DNA of 64,000 nucleotides, from NCBI RefSeq assembly GCF_000763385.1, contig NZ_JQFA01000004.1, forward strand, positions 186,001-250,000. The letters run 5' to 3'. The position numbers and the translations under genes were made by a program. A model generated the notes under the pieces. The model did no database searches and was not told the origin of the DNA. It saw only the letters and a program-made list of their open reading frames with translations. Position 1 is the first letter of the stretch; the number at the start of each line of letters is the position of its first letter. Shown one piece after another: positions 17,454 through 33,487 of the stretch. Source of the DNA: Leptolyngbya sp. KIOST-1 (GTDB taxonomy: Bacteria; Cyanobacteriota; Cyanobacteriia; Phormidesmidales; Phormidesmidaceae).

Positions 17454-17831
17454 AAGGAGGTAGACATAAGCCGGGTTCTGTTCCCCTGTTGCCAGGGGGG
17501 CGGTTATCTATCTGGGACGCCTGTTACCAGACGCCTCTTGCGGTACTAAACGGCGGGGCCGGAAAAAGACCAACCTAGCCCCTCGACCTTGCACCCGACC
17601 GGGGTTTACCGAGCCAGCACCTCTCGATGCTGCTGGTGCGCTCTTACCGCACCCTTGCACCCTTACCTGTGCCCAAGGAGCAACGCTCAGGGCCATCGGC
17701 GGTATGTTTCTGTGGCACTCTCCTCACGGTCGCCCGCACTGGGCGTTACCCAGCAAGTCTGGTCTTTCGGGAGCCCGGACTTTCCTCAGACTGGCCGAAG
17801 CCAATCCGCAACCGCCTGCGCTACCTCCCTC
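17454..17831 (-). ncRNA. rnpB: RNase P RNA (bacterial type A)
   Basis: Catalytic RNA that matures tRNA 5-prime ends. On the minus strand the universal segment GAGGAAAGTCCGGGCTCCC occurs about 40 bases after the 5-prime end, and the 3-prime part ends AGAACCCGGCTTATGTCTAC. Helix P1 is formed by GGAGGTAG (revcomp of 17821-17828) and CTACCTCC (revcomp of 17456-17463), which sets both ends within a few bases. The estimated length of about 378 nt is normal for cyanobacteria. rnc follows immediately on the same strand. Confidence 0.95.
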
Positions 17832-17990
17832 TTAGCTTCAGTTTAAACCCTGGGGTAGGGAAAACGACGGTTACAGCCATCGCCAAAACCGTCAGGCCAT
17901 CCCCAAGGCACTTATCACCAGCACACTTGGATCGATGGCTATAGGCCTTTGCGCCGCCTCAGGTTATAAGCGTGGCACGGAGTCATACCG

Positions 17991-18085
17991 AATCCTATTC
18001 TGGCTACCCCAGATTGGTAGGGGCGTAGCATGCTACGCCCCTACGGGGTTACTGGTTGTGAATCGGGGTTTTGTGACTCGGATTT
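17991..18085. repeat. Dispersed palindromic repeat, copy 1
   Basis: Centre is a perfect 28-bp palindrome built on GTAGGGGCGTAGCA at 18017-18044. Flanking sequence (AATCCTA on the left, CGGGGTT..TG..GAATCGGGGTT on the right) is shared with 53187-53280. This GTAGGGGCG palindrome type is a common cyanobacterial intergenic repeat. Confidence 0.65.
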
Positions 18086-18155
18086 GGTTTCAGTATCCTT
18101 GAGCGCAAAGGCCGTCCCCTGGCAATAGCTTTCCCCAGCGCCAATTCTGCCACCC

Positions 18156-18196
18156 TAAACAAAAACGGCCCCGGCTTAAATGATTCGCCGGGGCCG
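18156..18196 (-). terminator. Rho-independent terminator after rpoC2
   Basis: On the minus strand a perfect 10-bp GC stem (CGGCCCCGGC / GCCGGGGCCG) is followed by GTTTTTGTTT. It lies 24 bp beyond the TAA at 18220 that the restored rpoC2 frame would use. Confidence 0.85.
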
Positions 18197-18301
18197 CAGG
18201 TGATCAGTGGAAAATCCGCTTACAGCGCTTCGGTTTGATCGTCTATCAACAGATCGTCGTCATCCAGCCCGGCCCCATTGCCAAGCCCACCCAAATCGCC
18301 A

Positions 18302-21300
18302 TTACCGGACCCACCTCCGCGAGCCCCCCCCCTCATCCAGGGACATGCCGCCGATCATCTCGTCGTCATTGAGCATGCTGAGGTTGCCATCGAGGTCGTA
18401 GGTACGGGCGGTGAAATCGTCCAGCACCACATCCTGGAGCACCATGTCGTCGTCCAAAATGGCCGACTCGTAAGCGGGGTCAAGCTCATGAGAAGCGGTT
18501 TCCTCGTAAGCGTTGTAGCCCGTGCCAGCCGGAATCAAACGCCCGATGATGACGTTCTCCTTCAGGCCGCGCAGCCAGTCTGACTTGCCTTCAATGGCGG
18601 CCTCGGTCAGCACCCGGGTGGTCTCCTGGAAGCTAGCCGCCGAAATGAAGCTATCGGTGTTCAGCGAAGCTTTGGTGATACCCAGCAGCACCGGGGTGTA
18701 TTCCGCCGGAGCACCGCCGGTAATCGCCATCGCCTCATTCACCTGCTCCACCTGGTAGATTTCAACCAGCTCTCCCGGCAGCATGGTGGTGTCGCCGCCG
18801 TCATCGATGCGGCACTTCGACGACATCTGCCGCACAATCACCTCGGTGTGCTTGTCAGAGATGTCGATGCCCTGGGACTGATACACCGACTGCACCTCGT
18901 TAACCAGGAACGACTGCACGTTTTGCAGCGCGCCCAGGGCGGCATCGTGGATGCCCATCCCCTGGCTGAGGTTGTACTTAAAGAACACCTCCAGAATCTG
19001 GTGGGGGTTGGCAGGGCCATCGGTCAGGTGCTCGGCGGTGCTGACCCGCTGGCCATCAGACACCAGCACGTTTTGGCCGGGGCTGATCGGGTACTCCGTC
19101 ACCACGCCGTCGTCTTCAATGATTTTGACCTCTACGGTTTCGTCATCGCTGTAGACGACCTGGGCATTGCCGGGGCGCTCGGCCAGCACGCAGGCTTCCT
19201 TGGGCTTGCGCGCCTCCAGCAGCTCCTCAATCCGAGGCAGACCCTGAATGATGTCGCCGGTCTTCGCCCGTTCAAACACCAGCAGTACGAGGTTGTCACC
19301 CCGCTGGACCAGGTCACCATCTTCGATGTGAAGAACCGCACCAGTCGAGACTCGGTAGGGACGCGCTAACCGCAGTAATACCTGACCATCCTCCAAAGCC
19401 GTAACAACGCCCGACTCGCCGTAGCTAATCCCAGGGGCTAACTCGGTATTGGCTACCACCAGGCTACCCACCTTGACCGTGGGAGTTTGGCCCTGGAGAT
19501 CTACCTTGACGCGATCGGCCTCGCGCACCACCAGCACCCGGCGAATGGCCTCCTGCCCCTCGCGGATACCGCGCACTTCACCCGCCTCTTTACAGCGAAT
19601 TTCGGTGCGGGCCACCACGGCTCCGGGCTCAATCTGCTGACCATCCTCCACCAGCAGGCGGGTCACGGTTCTACCCTGGGTCTGGTCAGCCACCACATCA
19701 CGGCGAATCACCTGGGTTTCCAGCACCACCATCTGCAAACGCATCAGGTCGGCGTCGGCGTCGTCGGGTACCAGCTCAATGTCGGCCACCACATGGGGCG
19801 ACTCGTCTTCGATATCGAGCACCAGCTGGGTGCGCAGCAGTTCTACCCCGTCCACCGACTTCACTCGCTCCCCATCCTTAAAGGGGATCCGCTGAATAGC
19901 CCGCAGTTTGATGGAACCGGCGGCGTCGGCGGCACTGTCCTGACTCGGCACAGCGGGCTCGTTGGGCACAACGTACTCCTCGACGGGACGCAGCAGCAGC
20001 GCAGGTCCATCGGGTGTTTCCACGTACTCGACATAGCGGAGGGCGTCGGCTACTAGCCCAGGCATGACCTCTTCCCCGGCGTTAACCAGGGTACCGTCGC
20101 GATCCATTACGTCTTCGGGGGCATCCACCATATGGATTTCGCCGGGCTTGACCAGAATCTCGCGCAGAATGTCGTTCTTCTGGGTCACTTCGACCACGCC
20201 ACTGTTCTGGCAGAAGATGTCCTTGACCACCTCGGTCCCCGCTTCCAGGTACTGACCGTCCTCTACCATCAGCAGCGAGATATCCTTGTTGACCTCGTGG
20301 GCCTCTTCGGGAATCCACAGCAGGGTGCCGCCCTGAACCACTTCATAGCCCTGCTTGCCCTTGCCTTTTTTGGCCACGTCAACGCCCGAGAATTTGACGA
20401 TGCCGCCAGTTTGGGTGTGGTAGCGATCGTCTTCGAGTTCGGCGATTACCTGGCCGCTGGTCACCTTGGCCCCCGGCGTCGCAATCAGCGAGAACCGCTG
20501 ACCGTGGGCGGTTTCAATGAAGTAGTGCTCGCGGCCCTGGCCGTGTTCCTTGCGCACCTGCGCCTGGTCGAGCATCACCGAAGCGGTAATAATCTCGACT
20601 TCGCGGGTTCCCTTTTCGTCGTCAGCTTCGGGCAGACGCACCAATCCACCCCGTTCGGTGGTGAGCTTGGTTTCGGCCAGGGTATCGTCGGCATTGACGT
20701 AGTCACCGTTGCGTACCACGGGTTCAGCACTGGGAGGCAGGTTATAGACATCCCCCGCCAGCACCCACAGCAGGCCACCCCGCTGGGCCAGACGGGTGGT
20801 GTTGCCCTGGCGGTCGGTTTTTTCTTCCTGGACAAGGCCAGCAAATTTTACCTCCCCGGCCAGATCGGAGGTAACGTCCTTAGTGGCTTTCTCGGTTACC
20901 TTGCGGGTGCGTCCGGCGGAGGGCAGTTCGGCCAGAAGCTGCTCTTTTTGCACCGTTTCCCCATCGCTGACAAACAGAATCGTGCCCTGGGGCAGGGACT
21001 CGGTTTTGTTCTTGCCGGTGCCCTCAATCACGATATCGGCATTGGCCTCCAGCATTAGGGCTTCTTCGCCGTAGCGGGTACGGAAAGCGCGAGTTTTGAG
21101 GTTTTTGGGCAGCTTCACGGTACCGTCCTTGCTGGCCCGAATACGGGGGGCCACTTCGCCGGTAAAGGTACCGCCTGTGTGGAAGGTCCGCATGGTCATC
21201 TGGGTGCCGGGCTCCCCAATGGACTGGGCGGCAATGATGCCTACGGCTTCACCGAGATCCACCATTTCAGAGTGGGCCAGGCTCCAGCCGTAGCAGAGAC

Positions 21301-22216
21301 GACAGACAGAGCGGGTGGCCTCGCAGGTAAGAGGCGATCGCACCACGACCTCCTCAACCCCGGCCTCGGCCAGCATTTCTGCCGTTTCCGACGAAACCGC
21401 ATTGTCTTTCTCCAGCAGCACCTCGCCCGTTTGGGGATGCACCACATCCTGGGCCACCACCCGGCCCAGCAGGCGGCTCTCCAGGGGGATCAGCACCCGT
21501 TCCCCGTCGGTCATGCTGCGGAGGGGAATTCCACGCTCGGTACCGCAGTCGTGCTCACGGATGATCACATCCTGAGACACGTCCACCAGACGGCGGGTCA
21601 GGTAGCCCGAGTCTGCCGTACGCAGGGCTGTGTCGACCAGGCCCTTGCGGGCACCGTAGGAGGAAATCACGTACTCGGTAACCGTTAAGCCCTCCCGAAA
21701 GTTGGTCTTAATCGGCAGGTCGATGATCTCGCCCTGGGGATTGGCCATCAGCCCCCGCATGCCCACCAGCTGCCGCACCTGGGAGATATTCCCCCGAGCG
21801 CCGGAAAAGGCCATCATGTAGACCGAGTTGAGCGGGTTGTTCTCTTTAAAGTTTTTGACCACCTGGTCTTTCAGCTCTTCGCTGGTGTCATTCCAGGTGT
21901 CAATCACCTTAGTCAGACGCTCCACTTCGGTGATTTCGCCGCGAGTATAGCGATCTTCGGTGGCCCGAATGTCCTCTTCTGCTGCAGCCAGCAGGTGACG
22001 CTTTTCCTGGGGAACCTGGAGGTCTTCCACACTAATAGAAACCCCAGCCCGGGTGGCGTACCGAAAGCCCAGGTCCTTGATGCGATCGGCCATCTGGGAC
22101 GTGCGGGCGGTGCCGTAGTGGGTAAATGACCAGGCAATCAGCTTTTTCAGCTGTTTCTTGTCAATAATACGGTTCCGAAAGATCGGAGAGGATTGAGGTG
22201 CCCCTTGCTCAGCCAT
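18302..22216 (-). CDS. rpoC2: RNA polymerase subunit beta-double-prime (RpoC2); C-terminal tail out of frame
   Basis: C-terminal part of the split beta-prime subunit of cyanobacteria and plastids; it includes the trigger loop, the large lineage-specific insertion (repeated SBHM-type folds) and the jaw. Start [10 protein letters not shown] and the early [20 protein letters not shown] are typical. [21 protein letters not shown] marks the trigger loop, and [11 protein letters not shown] and [18 protein letters not shown] lie near the end. The frame as written ends GGGSRRWVR at 18302, just after a run of nine G (18324-18332). Dropping one base restores an acidic tail ending DDQTEAL at 18220, next to the terminator. 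Follows rpoC1 by 57 bp. Confidence 0.95.
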   Translation of the reverse strand: MAEQGAPQSSPIFRNRIIDKKQLKKLIAWSFTHYGTARTSQMADRIKDLGFRYATRAGVSISVEDLQVPQEKRHLLAAAEEDIRATEDRYTRGEITEVERLTKVIDTWNDTSEELKDQVVKNFKENNPLNSVYMMAFSGARGNISQVRQLVGMRGLMANPQGEIIDLPIKTNFREGLTVTEYVISSYGARKGLVDTALRTADSGYLTRRLVDVSQDVIIREHDCGTERGIPLRSMTDGERVLIPLESRLLGRVVAQDVVHPQTGEVLLEKDNAVSSETAEMLAEAGVEEVVVRSPLTCEATRSVCRLCYGWSLAHSEMVDLGEAVGIIAAQSIGEPGTQMTMRTFHTGGTFTGEVAPRIRASKDGTVKLPKNLKTRAFRTRYGEEALMLEANADIVIEGTGKNKTESLPQGTILFVSDGETVQKEQLLAELPSAGRTRKVTEKATKDVTSDLAGEVKFAGLVQEEKTDRQGNTTRLAQRGGLLWVLAGDVYNLPPSAEPVVRNGDYVNADDTLAETKLTTERGGLVRLPEADDEKGTREVEIITASVMLDQAQVRKEHGQGREHYFIETAHGQRFSLIATPGAKVTSGQVIAELEDDRYHTQTGGIVKFSGVDVAKKGKGKQGYEVVQGGTLLWIPEEAHEVNKDISLLMVEDGQYLEAGTEVVKDIFCQNSGVVEVTQKNDILREILVKPGEIHMVDAPEDVMDRDGTLVNAGEEVMPGLVADALRYVEYVETPDGPALLLRPVEEYVVPNEPAVPSQDSAADAAGSIKLRAIQRIPFKDGERVKSVDGVELLRTQLVLDIEDESPHVVADIELVPDDADADLMRLQMVVLETQVIRRDVVADQTQGRTVTRLLVEDGQQIEPGAVVARTEIRCKEAGEVRGIREGQEAIRRVLVVREADRVKVDLQGQTPTVKVGSLVVANTELAPGISYGESGVVTALEDGQVLLRLARPYRVSTGAVLHIEDGDLVQRGDNLVLLVFERAKTGDIIQGLPRIEELLEARKPKEACVLAERPGNAQVVYSDDETVEVKIIEDDGVVTEYPISPGQNVLVSDGQRVSTAEHLTDGPANPHQILEVFFKYNLSQGMGIHDAALGALQNVQSFLVNEVQSVYQSQGIDISDKHTEVIVRQMSSKCRIDDGGDTTMLPGELVEIYQVEQVNEAMAITGGAPAEYTPVLLGITKASLNTDSFISAASFQETTRVLTEAAIEGKSDWLRGLKENVIIGRLIPAGTGYNAYEETASHELDPAYESAILDDDMVLQDVVLDDFTARTYDLDGNLSMLNDDEMIGGMSLDEGGGSRRWVR

Positions 22217-22273
22217 AGGTCTTGCCCTTTGTAATGTGCCTGTGATGTTCGTGCTGTGGTGTTTCTGTGGCCC

Positions 22274-24148
<1,875 letters not shown>

Positions 24149-24249
24149 GCTGGGTGTTTTCCTTGAAAGGGCGCTTTTGTCTGGGTTGGGGAGATGGTGT
24201 CTGTTCCCAGGAGAGCCTGGTCAGCGTGCTGGGAACAGAGGGGGATGGG

Positions 24250-27200
24250 CTAGTCCTCTACTTCCTCTAGCTCTTCATCCCGAGCAATGGACTCGTAAGT
24301 GGGACGCGAGGGGGTGCGGCGACTGTTGACGTCGGCCATCAGGTCAACCTCGGTATCGCGGCTGGTGCCGTCTTCGCGGGTTTCGACCTTGTGCACAGCG
24401 ATGTCTAAGCCGAGGGACTGCAGCTCTCGCATCAGCACCTTAAAGGACTCAGGGGTGCCGGGCCGGGGGATCGATTTGCCCTTGACAATTGCGTTAAGGG
24501 CCTCGTTGCGCCCCTGCATATCGTCAGACTTCACCGTCAGCAGCTCCTGGAGGGTGTAGGCCGCCCCGAAGGCTTCCAGCGCCCACACTTCCATTTCGCC
24601 GAAGCGCTGGCCGCCCTGCTGGGCCTTGCCGCCCAGGGGTTGCTGGGTTACCAGCGAGTAGGGACCTGTGGAGCGAGCGTGGATCTTGTCATCGACCAGG
24701 TGCACCAGCTTCAGCATGTAGGCTCTGCCCACCGTAATCGCCTTGTCAAAGGCCTCGCCCGTGCGACCGTCCCGCAGCACAATTTTGCCGGGGTCGTCGG
24801 GGTTAAAGATCCAGTCCTTGCCGGTGGTTTCCCGCGCCTCCATCAGCTTGCCGTGGGTGGAGTTGCGGGAGGCCTCTTCCCCGTACATCTCGTCAAAGGG
24901 AATCACCTTGAAGCGGGCGTCCAGGTTTTCGGCCGCCCAGCCCAGCAGGCACTCAAACACCTGACCCACATTCATACGAGAGGGTACACCCAGGGGATTG
25001 AGGGCGATATCAATGGGGGTACCATCGGGCAGGTAAGGCATGTCTTCGATGGGCAAAATGCGGGAAATAATTCCCTTGTTGCCGTGGCGACCGGCCATTT
25101 TGTCGCCCACCTGAATCTTGCGCTTCTGGGCCACGTAGACCCGCACCACCATGTTGGCCCCCGGCGGCAGTTCATCGCCCTGCTCCCGGGTAAATACCCG
25201 CACATCGACCACGCGGCCCTTTTCACCGTTGGGCACCCGCAGGGAGTTATCGCGCACATCGCGAGCCTTTTCACCGAAGATGGCCCGCAGCAGTTTTTCC
25301 TCCGGAGGCTGGTCCGACTCTCCCTTAGGGGTCACCTTACCGACCAGAATGTCGCCCGACTCAACCCAGGCTCCAATGCGGATGATGCCGGTTTCGTCCA
25401 GCTGACGCAGGGCGTCTTCGCCAACGTTGGGGATCTCTCGGGTGATCTCCTCAGGGCCGAGCTTGGTCTGCCGCGCCTCGATCTCAAACTTCTCCACGTG
25501 GATGGAGGTGTAGATATCGTCGTACACCAGGCGCTCGCTAAGCAGAATGGCATCCTCGTAGTTGTAGCCTTCCCAGGGCATGTAAGCCACCAGCACGTTT
25601 TGCCCCAGGGCCAGTTCGCCCCCTTCGGTGGCCGAGCCATCGGCCAGCACCTGACCCGCCCGCACCTGCTCACCGGGAAACACGATCGGTCGCTGGTTGA
25701 GGCAGGTGTCCTGGTTGGAGCGCTGGTACTTCTGCAGCTCGTACTCGTGGACATTGCCCTCGGGATCGCGCACCTTAATTAGATCGGCATCGAGGTAGAC
25801 GATCTCGCCGTCGGTGCGGCTGATGATCACCATGCCGGAGTCGCGGGCCGCCTGAGCCTCCAGGCCAGTACCCACCAGAGGGCGCTCGGGCTGCAGCAGG
25901 GGCACCGCCTGACGCTGCATGTTCGAGCCCATCAGGGCACGGTTGGCGTCATCGTGCTCCAGGAAGGGAATCAGCGAGGTGGCCACCGAGATAATTTGCA
26001 CCGGCGACACAGCCACGTAGTCCACCTCGGTGGAGTCGGTGGTGGTGAAGTCCTGGCGGTAGCGCACCGGAATTGTATCGCCGATGATGTAACCGTTTTC
26101 GTCGGTGGCGATATCTCCAGGGGCCACCCGCAGGTCGTCTTCCTCGTCGGCGGTCATGTAGATGGGCTCGACGTCTTTAAAGACGCGACCACTTTCCGCC
26201 TTGAAGAACGGCGTTTCGATAAAGCCAAATTCGTTGACGCGGGCATGGGTGGCCAGGGAGCCAATCAGACCGGCGTTGGGACCTTCCGGCGTTTCGATGG
26301 GACAAATCCGACCGTAGTGGGAGGGGTGAATGTCGCGCACGGCGAAACCGGCCCGCTCCCGGGTCAGACCACCGGGGCCAAGGGCGCTGATGCGGCGCTT
26401 GTGGGTCAACTCCGCCAGGGGGTTGGTTTGATCCATAAACTGGGACAGCTGGCTGGAGCCAAAGAACTCTTTGATTGCCGCCACCAGAGGTTTGGGGTTG
26501 ACCAGCGATGCCGGGGTCAGAGAGTCGGAGTCGGAAACGGTCATGCGCTCCCGGATAATCCGCTCCAGGCGATTGAGACCGACCCGCACCTGGTTTTGCA
26601 GCAGTTCACCGACGGAGCGCACCCGGCGGTTGCCCAGGTGGTCGATATCGTCGATGGAACCAATATCAAATTCGAGGTTAATCAGGTAGTCGATCGCCGA
26701 CAGAATATCGGTGGGGGTCAGCACTCGCGTGGCGTCGGGCACGTTGAGGCGCAGCTTGCGGTTGAGCTTGTAGCGGCCCACCCGGCCCAGGTCGTAGCGC
26801 TTGGGGTCGGAGAAACGAGAGTGCAGCAGTTGCTCACCACCGGCCACCGTCGGGGGTTCACCGGGGCGCAGCTTGCGGTACAGCTCCAGCAGGGCCTCTT
26901 CCTCGCTGAACTGCCCCTCTTTTTCGATGGTTTTTTGGAAGTAGTCGGGGTGGCGCAGGGAGTCAAAGATCTCGTTGTCGGTGAGACCCAGCGCCTTCAG
27001 CAGCACCTGGGCTGACAGCTTGCGAGTTTTGTCGATCCGCACCCAGACCAGGTCGTTTTTGTCGGTCTCAAACTTGAGCCAGGCCCCGCGGTTGGGGATC
27101 AGGTTGGCGTTGTAGGTGCGGCGGCCATTCTTGTCGGTTTCGGCCTTATAGTAGACCCCAGGACTACGCACGATCTGGTTGACGATCACCCGCTCGGCAC

Positions 27201-27558
27201 CGTTAATGATGAAGGTACCGCGATCGGTCATCAGGGGCAGATCGCCAATAAAGACTTCCTGCTCTTTGATTTCGCCGGTTTCTTTGTTGATCAGCCGAGT
27301 GGGCACGTACATCTGCACGGCGTAGGTAGCATCCCGCCGCTTGGCCTCGTCAACGTCGTACTTGGGGCTTTTGAGCTTGTACTGCTTACCCAGGAAGTGC
27401 AGCTCTAGCTTGCCGGTGTAGTCGGTGATAGGAGAGAAGCTTTCCAGCTCTTCGATCAGACCCTCTTCTAGAAACCAGCGAAAGCTAGACCGCTGAATCT
27501 CGACCAGGTCGGGCAGAACGAAGTTGGGAGGATTTTGGTAAACGGTGGTTTCAGTCAT
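24250..27558 (-). CDS. rpoB: RNA polymerase subunit beta (RpoB)
   Basis: Catalytic beta subunit, 1102 residues, normal for cyanobacteria. Landmarks: the rifampicin region with [21 protein letters not shown] and [38 protein letters not shown], and the C-terminal [20 protein letters not shown]. It ends in an acidic tail EELEEVED. Position 2 in the order tatD-rpoB-rpoC1-rpoC2. The 170 bp before it could carry its own promoter. Confidence 0.98.
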   Translation of the reverse strand: MTETTVYQNPPNFVLPDLVEIQRSSFRWFLEEGLIEELESFSPITDYTGKLELHFLGKQYKLKSPKYDVDEAKRRDATYAVQMYVPTRLINKETGEIKEQEVFIGDLPLMTDRGTFIINGAERVIVNQIVRSPGVYYKAETDKNGRRTYNANLIPNRGAWLKFETDKNDLVWVRIDKTRKLSAQVLLKALGLTDNEIFDSLRHPDYFQKTIEKEGQFSEEEALLELYRKLRPGEPPTVAGGEQLLHSRFSDPKRYDLGRVGRYKLNRKLRLNVPDATRVLTPTDILSAIDYLINLEFDIGSIDDIDHLGNRRVRSVGELLQNQVRVGLNRLERIIRERMTVSDSDSLTPASLVNPKPLVAAIKEFFGSSQLSQFMDQTNPLAELTHKRRISALGPGGLTRERAGFAVRDIHPSHYGRICPIETPEGPNAGLIGSLATHARVNEFGFIETPFFKAESGRVFKDVEPIYMTADEEDDLRVAPGDIATDENGYIIGDTIPVRYRQDFTTTDSTEVDYVAVSPVQIISVATSLIPFLEHDDANRALMGSNMQRQAVPLLQPERPLVGTGLEAQAARDSGMVIISRTDGEIVYLDADLIKVRDPEGNVHEYELQKYQRSNQDTCLNQRPIVFPGEQVRAGQVLADGSATEGGELALGQNVLVAYMPWEGYNYEDAILLSERLVYDDIYTSIHVEKFEIEARQTKLGPEEITREIPNVGEDALRQLDETGIIRIGAWVESGDILVGKVTPKGESDQPPEEKLLRAIFGEKARDVRDNSLRVPNGEKGRVVDVRVFTREQGDELPPGANMVVRVYVAQKRKIQVGDKMAGRHGNKGIISRILPIEDMPYLPDGTPIDIALNPLGVPSRMNVGQVFECLLGWAAENLDARFKVIPFDEMYGEEASRNSTHGKLMEARETTGKDWIFNPDDPGKIVLRDGRTGEAFDKAITVGRAYMLKLVHLVDDKIHARSTGPYSLVTQQPLGGKAQQGGQRFGEMEVWALEAFGAAYTLQELLTVKSDDMQGRNEALNAIVKGKSIPRPGTPESFKVLMRELQSLGLDIAVHKVETREDGTSRDTEVDLMADVNSRRTPSRPTYESIARDEELEEVED

Positions 27559-27728
27559 GGGTCTCCTAGTGCAGGTCGGCCAGGGGGAGATGGGTCAGGG
27601 TGTAACGACGCATCTCGGGGGGAGCGGGAAAAACTTGGGCGATCGGGATTGGGTGGGCCACGAAGGCCAATTTGGAGCTTGGCATGGGGTGCCCAACTGC
27701 GATCGCCCCAGGGTCTCAGGCAAACGGT

Positions 27729-28574
27729 CTAGCCGTTGGCCGGAACGGTTACCGGTTGGGGGACAGCGGAGAGCCGCTGGGAGGGCTCGGGTAGGTCAGG
27801 CAGTTTGAACAGGGTCACAGCATTGCGGGTGGTCAGCTGCGCCAGGGCTTCAAAGTCGACCTGGCGCAGCTCTGCCAGGTAGGCCGCCACATGATAGACA
27901 AAGGCCGGCTGGTTGCGACGTTCCTTGCGTCGGGGCTCGGGGCTGAGAAAGGGACAGTCGGTTTCCACCAGCAGGCGATGGGCGGGCACCATTTGAGCTG
28001 AGGCTTTGACCTGGTGAGCGTTTTTGAAGGTGACAATGCCGCTGAAGCTGATGTAAAATCCCAGATCAAGGAACCGCTCAGTCTCGGCCGGATTGCCCGC
28101 CCAACAGTGCATGACGCCCGTGACAGGGCCAACCTGGCGCTGGAACTGCTCAATCACCTCAGCCGTTGCCTGGGCCGCTTCGCGGCAGTGGACAATGACG
28201 GGCAAACCCAGCCGATGGGCAATGGTCAGCTGCTGCCAGAAGGCTTCGCGCTGCACGACTTCGTCATCAGCCTTAAAGAAATCGAGCCCGGTTTCGCCAA
28301 TGGCGACCACTCGCCGATCGGAGGTAGCCAGCTCGGCAATTTGATCGGCGGTGCCGTTGGTCCACTTGTCCATATCGAGGGGATGTAGCCCCACCGACAG
28401 GTACAGCTCTGGAATCCGGTCGGCGATCGCCTGCATGGCCGCAAATTCCCCAGGCTCGACGCAGGAATGCACCAAAGCCAAAACCCCGGCCTGCCTCCAG
28501 GCCCGGGTTAGTGCGTCGAGATCCCCAGCAAACGTATCAAAGTTGAGGTGTACGTGGGTATCAACCAAAGGCAT
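27729..28574 (-). CDS. tatD: TatD family metal-dependent hydrolase
   Basis: TIM-barrel amidohydrolase-fold nuclease, 281 residues. Metal ligands are visible: DTHVHLNF at the start, GETGLDFFK (Glu), PVIVHCREA (His), MHCWAGNP (His) and ETDCPFLSP (Asp). Members have 3-prime exonuclease or DNase activity in DNA repair or quality control. The rpsT-tatD-rpoB order is a conserved cyanobacterial arrangement. The C-terminal extension after NAVTLFKLP is Pro/Ser-rich and probably disordered. Confidence 0.92.
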   Translation of the reverse strand: MPLVDTHVHLNFDTFAGDLDALTRAWRQAGVLALVHSCVEPGEFAAMQAIADRIPELYLSVGLHPLDMDKWTNGTADQIAELATSDRRVVAIGETGLDFFKADDEVVQREAFWQQLTIAHRLGLPVIVHCREAAQATAEVIEQFQRQVGPVTGVMHCWAGNPAETERFLDLGFYISFSGIVTFKNAHQVKASAQMVPAHRLLVETDCPFLSPEPRRKERRNQPAFVYHVAAYLAELRQVDFEALAQLTTRNAVTLFKLPDLPEPSQRLSAVPQPVTVPANG

Positions 28575-28636
28575 AACGAATGCAGCGACAAGAAACGGCA
28601 GGCAGCTCTGGCGGGCCTGGAACCCGAGAGAATCCC

Positions 28637-28942
28637 TTAGGACGCGGCCTCTGTCGCCTCTTGAGCCTTGAGCACCCGAGCCAGACGAGACTTTTTACGG
28701 GCACCAGTGTTTGGGTGAAGCACGCCGCGCTTAACGGCCTTGTCGATTTTGCTGTAGGCAGCGGCCATGGTCGCATCGACCTGCTGCTTGGCATCGGCAC
28801 TGCTGGGGTTGGCACGATAGGCATCCACAGCAGAGAGGTAGTTTTTGGTCAGGGTCTTGACCGCCGACTTGTAGGATCGGTTCTCAAGCCGATTCCGCTC
28901 GGTAATTGCAATTCGTTTGAGTGCAGACTTGATGTTTGCCAC
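28637..28942 (-). CDS. rpsT: 30S ribosomal protein S20
   Basis: 101 residues, strongly basic and helical, beginning [21 protein letters not shown] as in all S20 proteins (longest stretch abbreviated), with the family segment [18 protein letters not shown]. It binds 16S rRNA early in 30S assembly. Lies 62 bp upstream of tatD, same strand, and is divergent from hisD; the 225-bp gap between them should contain both promoters. Confidence 0.97.
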   Translation of the reverse strand: MANIKSALKRIAITERNRLENRSYKSAVKTLTKNYLSAVDAYRANPSSADAKQQVDATMAAAYSKIDKAVKRGVLHPNTGARKKSRLARVLKAQEATEAAS

Positions 28943-29167
28943 AGTTCGCCCTAGCTTAACAGGATTAATTGACTCGGATAAAGTATGTTAGCACCAATTG
29001 GGACCAAATGGTGCAATTGAATACTGGGGTTGGCTACCAAATTAGTCTGGAGATCGACTAGGATGTTAGAACGCAGGTGTTGACTGCCTTTCCGGGGTGT
29101 TTTGCCGCTCCGCAGCGGTGACCCTGGCCCATCGCACCTTGCTGGCTTATCTGGATTCTTGGCTGTA

Positions 29168-30496
29168 ATGCTGCGCATCACCCATCAGCTACCTGAGGCA
29201 AGAACAGAGCTACAACGCATCTGTGCCCGCACCCACGACGACCAGGTCGTTCATAAGGAAGCCACAGTTCGAGAAATTTTACATTCGGTTCGACGCCAGG
29301 GGGATCAGGCTCTGGTGCAGTACACGGCGGACTTCGACGGCGTGACTTTGGCCGCCGATGGCCTCCGATTTTCGGGTGCTGAGCTGGATGCCGCCTACCA
29401 GCAGGTGAGCAAGGGGCTGCTGGATGCCATTCGGCTGGCCTGCAAAAACGTTGAGTCCTTTCACCGCCAGCGGGTGCCCCAGAGCTGGGTTCGCTTCGAG
29501 GACAATGGCGTGGTGCTGGGCAAGCGCTACACCCCGGTTGATCGAGCCGGGATCTATGTGCCCGGCGGGCGAGCCTCCTATCCCAGCACTGTGATTATGA
29601 ATGCGATCCCGGCGCGGGTGGCTGGGGTCGGGCAGGTGGTCATGGTGACGCCCCCCGGTCAGGCCGGTGTGGTCAATCCGGCGGTGCTGGTGGCGGCCCA
29701 GGAGGCGGGCATTACCGAAATTTATCGGGTGGGGGGTGCCCAGGCGATCGCGGCGCTGGCCTACGGTACCGAGACGATTCCGGCAGTAGATGTGATTACC
29801 GGCCCCGGCAACATCTACGTCACGCTGGCGAAAAAGCTGGTGTTTGGCACCGTCGGCATCGACTCTCTGGCGGGGCCGTCGGAGGTGCTGGTGATTGCCG
29901 ACCAGAGCGCCAACCCGGCCCACGTGGCCGCCGACCTGCTGGCCCAGGCGGAGCACGACCCGATCGCCGCCGCGATTTTGATCACCACTAGCGAGTCCCT
30001 GGCGACTCGGGTGGCCGCCGAGGTTGACCGCCAGCTGGCGGGGCACCCTCGCCAGACCCTGACCGAAAAGGCGATCGCAAACTACGGTCTGGCGGTCGTG
30101 GTCGACAGTCTAGAGATGGCCGCAGAGCTATCTAATAGCTTTGCTCCGGAGCACCTACAGCTGGAAGTGGCCGAACCCTGGGACCTGCTAGAGCACATTC
30201 GCCACGCCGGCGCGATCTTTCTGGGGCATTCCACCCCTGAGGCGGTGGGCGACTACCTGGCTGGTCCCAACCACACCCTGCCCACCTCAGGGGCGGCCCG
30301 CTATGCCTCGCCGCTCTCGACCGAAACCTTTATGAAGCACTCCAGCCTGATGCAGTACTCGCCGGAGGCGCTGCGAGAGGTGGCCGACGCGATCGCGGTG
30401 TTGACCGAAACCGAGGGACTCCCCTCCCACGGCGACTCGGTGCAGCGTCGAGTGCAGCCCGAAGCGGGCACCAGCGAGGGTGCGCCCGGCGCCTAG
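29168..30496 (+). CDS. hisD: Histidinol dehydrogenase
   Basis: Last two steps of histidine synthesis: NAD-dependent oxidation of histidinol to histidine. I chose the ATG at 29168 (442 residues, beginning MLRITHQLPEA); an upstream TTG extends the frame without homology. Signatures: DRAGIYVPGGRASYPSTV, ITGPGNIYVTLAKK, SLAGPSEVLVIAD, and the zinc/catalytic region LLAQAEHDP and ALEHLQLE-type segment (APEHLQLEV), with GPNHTLPTSGAARY near the end. Single gene; no other his gene is nearby. Confidence 0.97.
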   Translation: MLRITHQLPEARTELQRICARTHDDQVVHKEATVREILHSVRRQGDQALVQYTADFDGVTLAADGLRFSGAELDAAYQQVSKGLLDAIRLACKNVESFHRQRVPQSWVRFEDNGVVLGKRYTPVDRAGIYVPGGRASYPSTVIMNAIPARVAGVGQVVMVTPPGQAGVVNPAVLVAAQEAGITEIYRVGGAQAIAALAYGTETIPAVDVITGPGNIYVTLAKKLVFGTVGIDSLAGPSEVLVIADQSANPAHVAADLLAQAEHDPIAAAILITTSESLATRVAAEVDRQLAGHPRQTLTEKAIANYGLAVVVDSLEMAAELSNSFAPEHLQLEVAEPWDLLEHIRHAGAIFLGHSTPEAVGDYLAGPNHTLPTSGAARYASPLSTETFMKHSSLMQYSPEALREVADAIAVLTETEGLPSHGDSVQRRVQPEAGTSEGAPGA

Positions 30497-30596
30497 ACCA
30501 GGCTGTCGCAGGCTGTGTTCTCCCCAGCGTGAGCCCCAGAAGGCGTCTAGAATCAGCACGAATCCCCCGGCCCCTGTGGCACAATTAACGGGTTAA

Positions 30597-33475
<2,879 letters not shown>

Positions 33476-33487
33476 AGGTTCAAGCGG

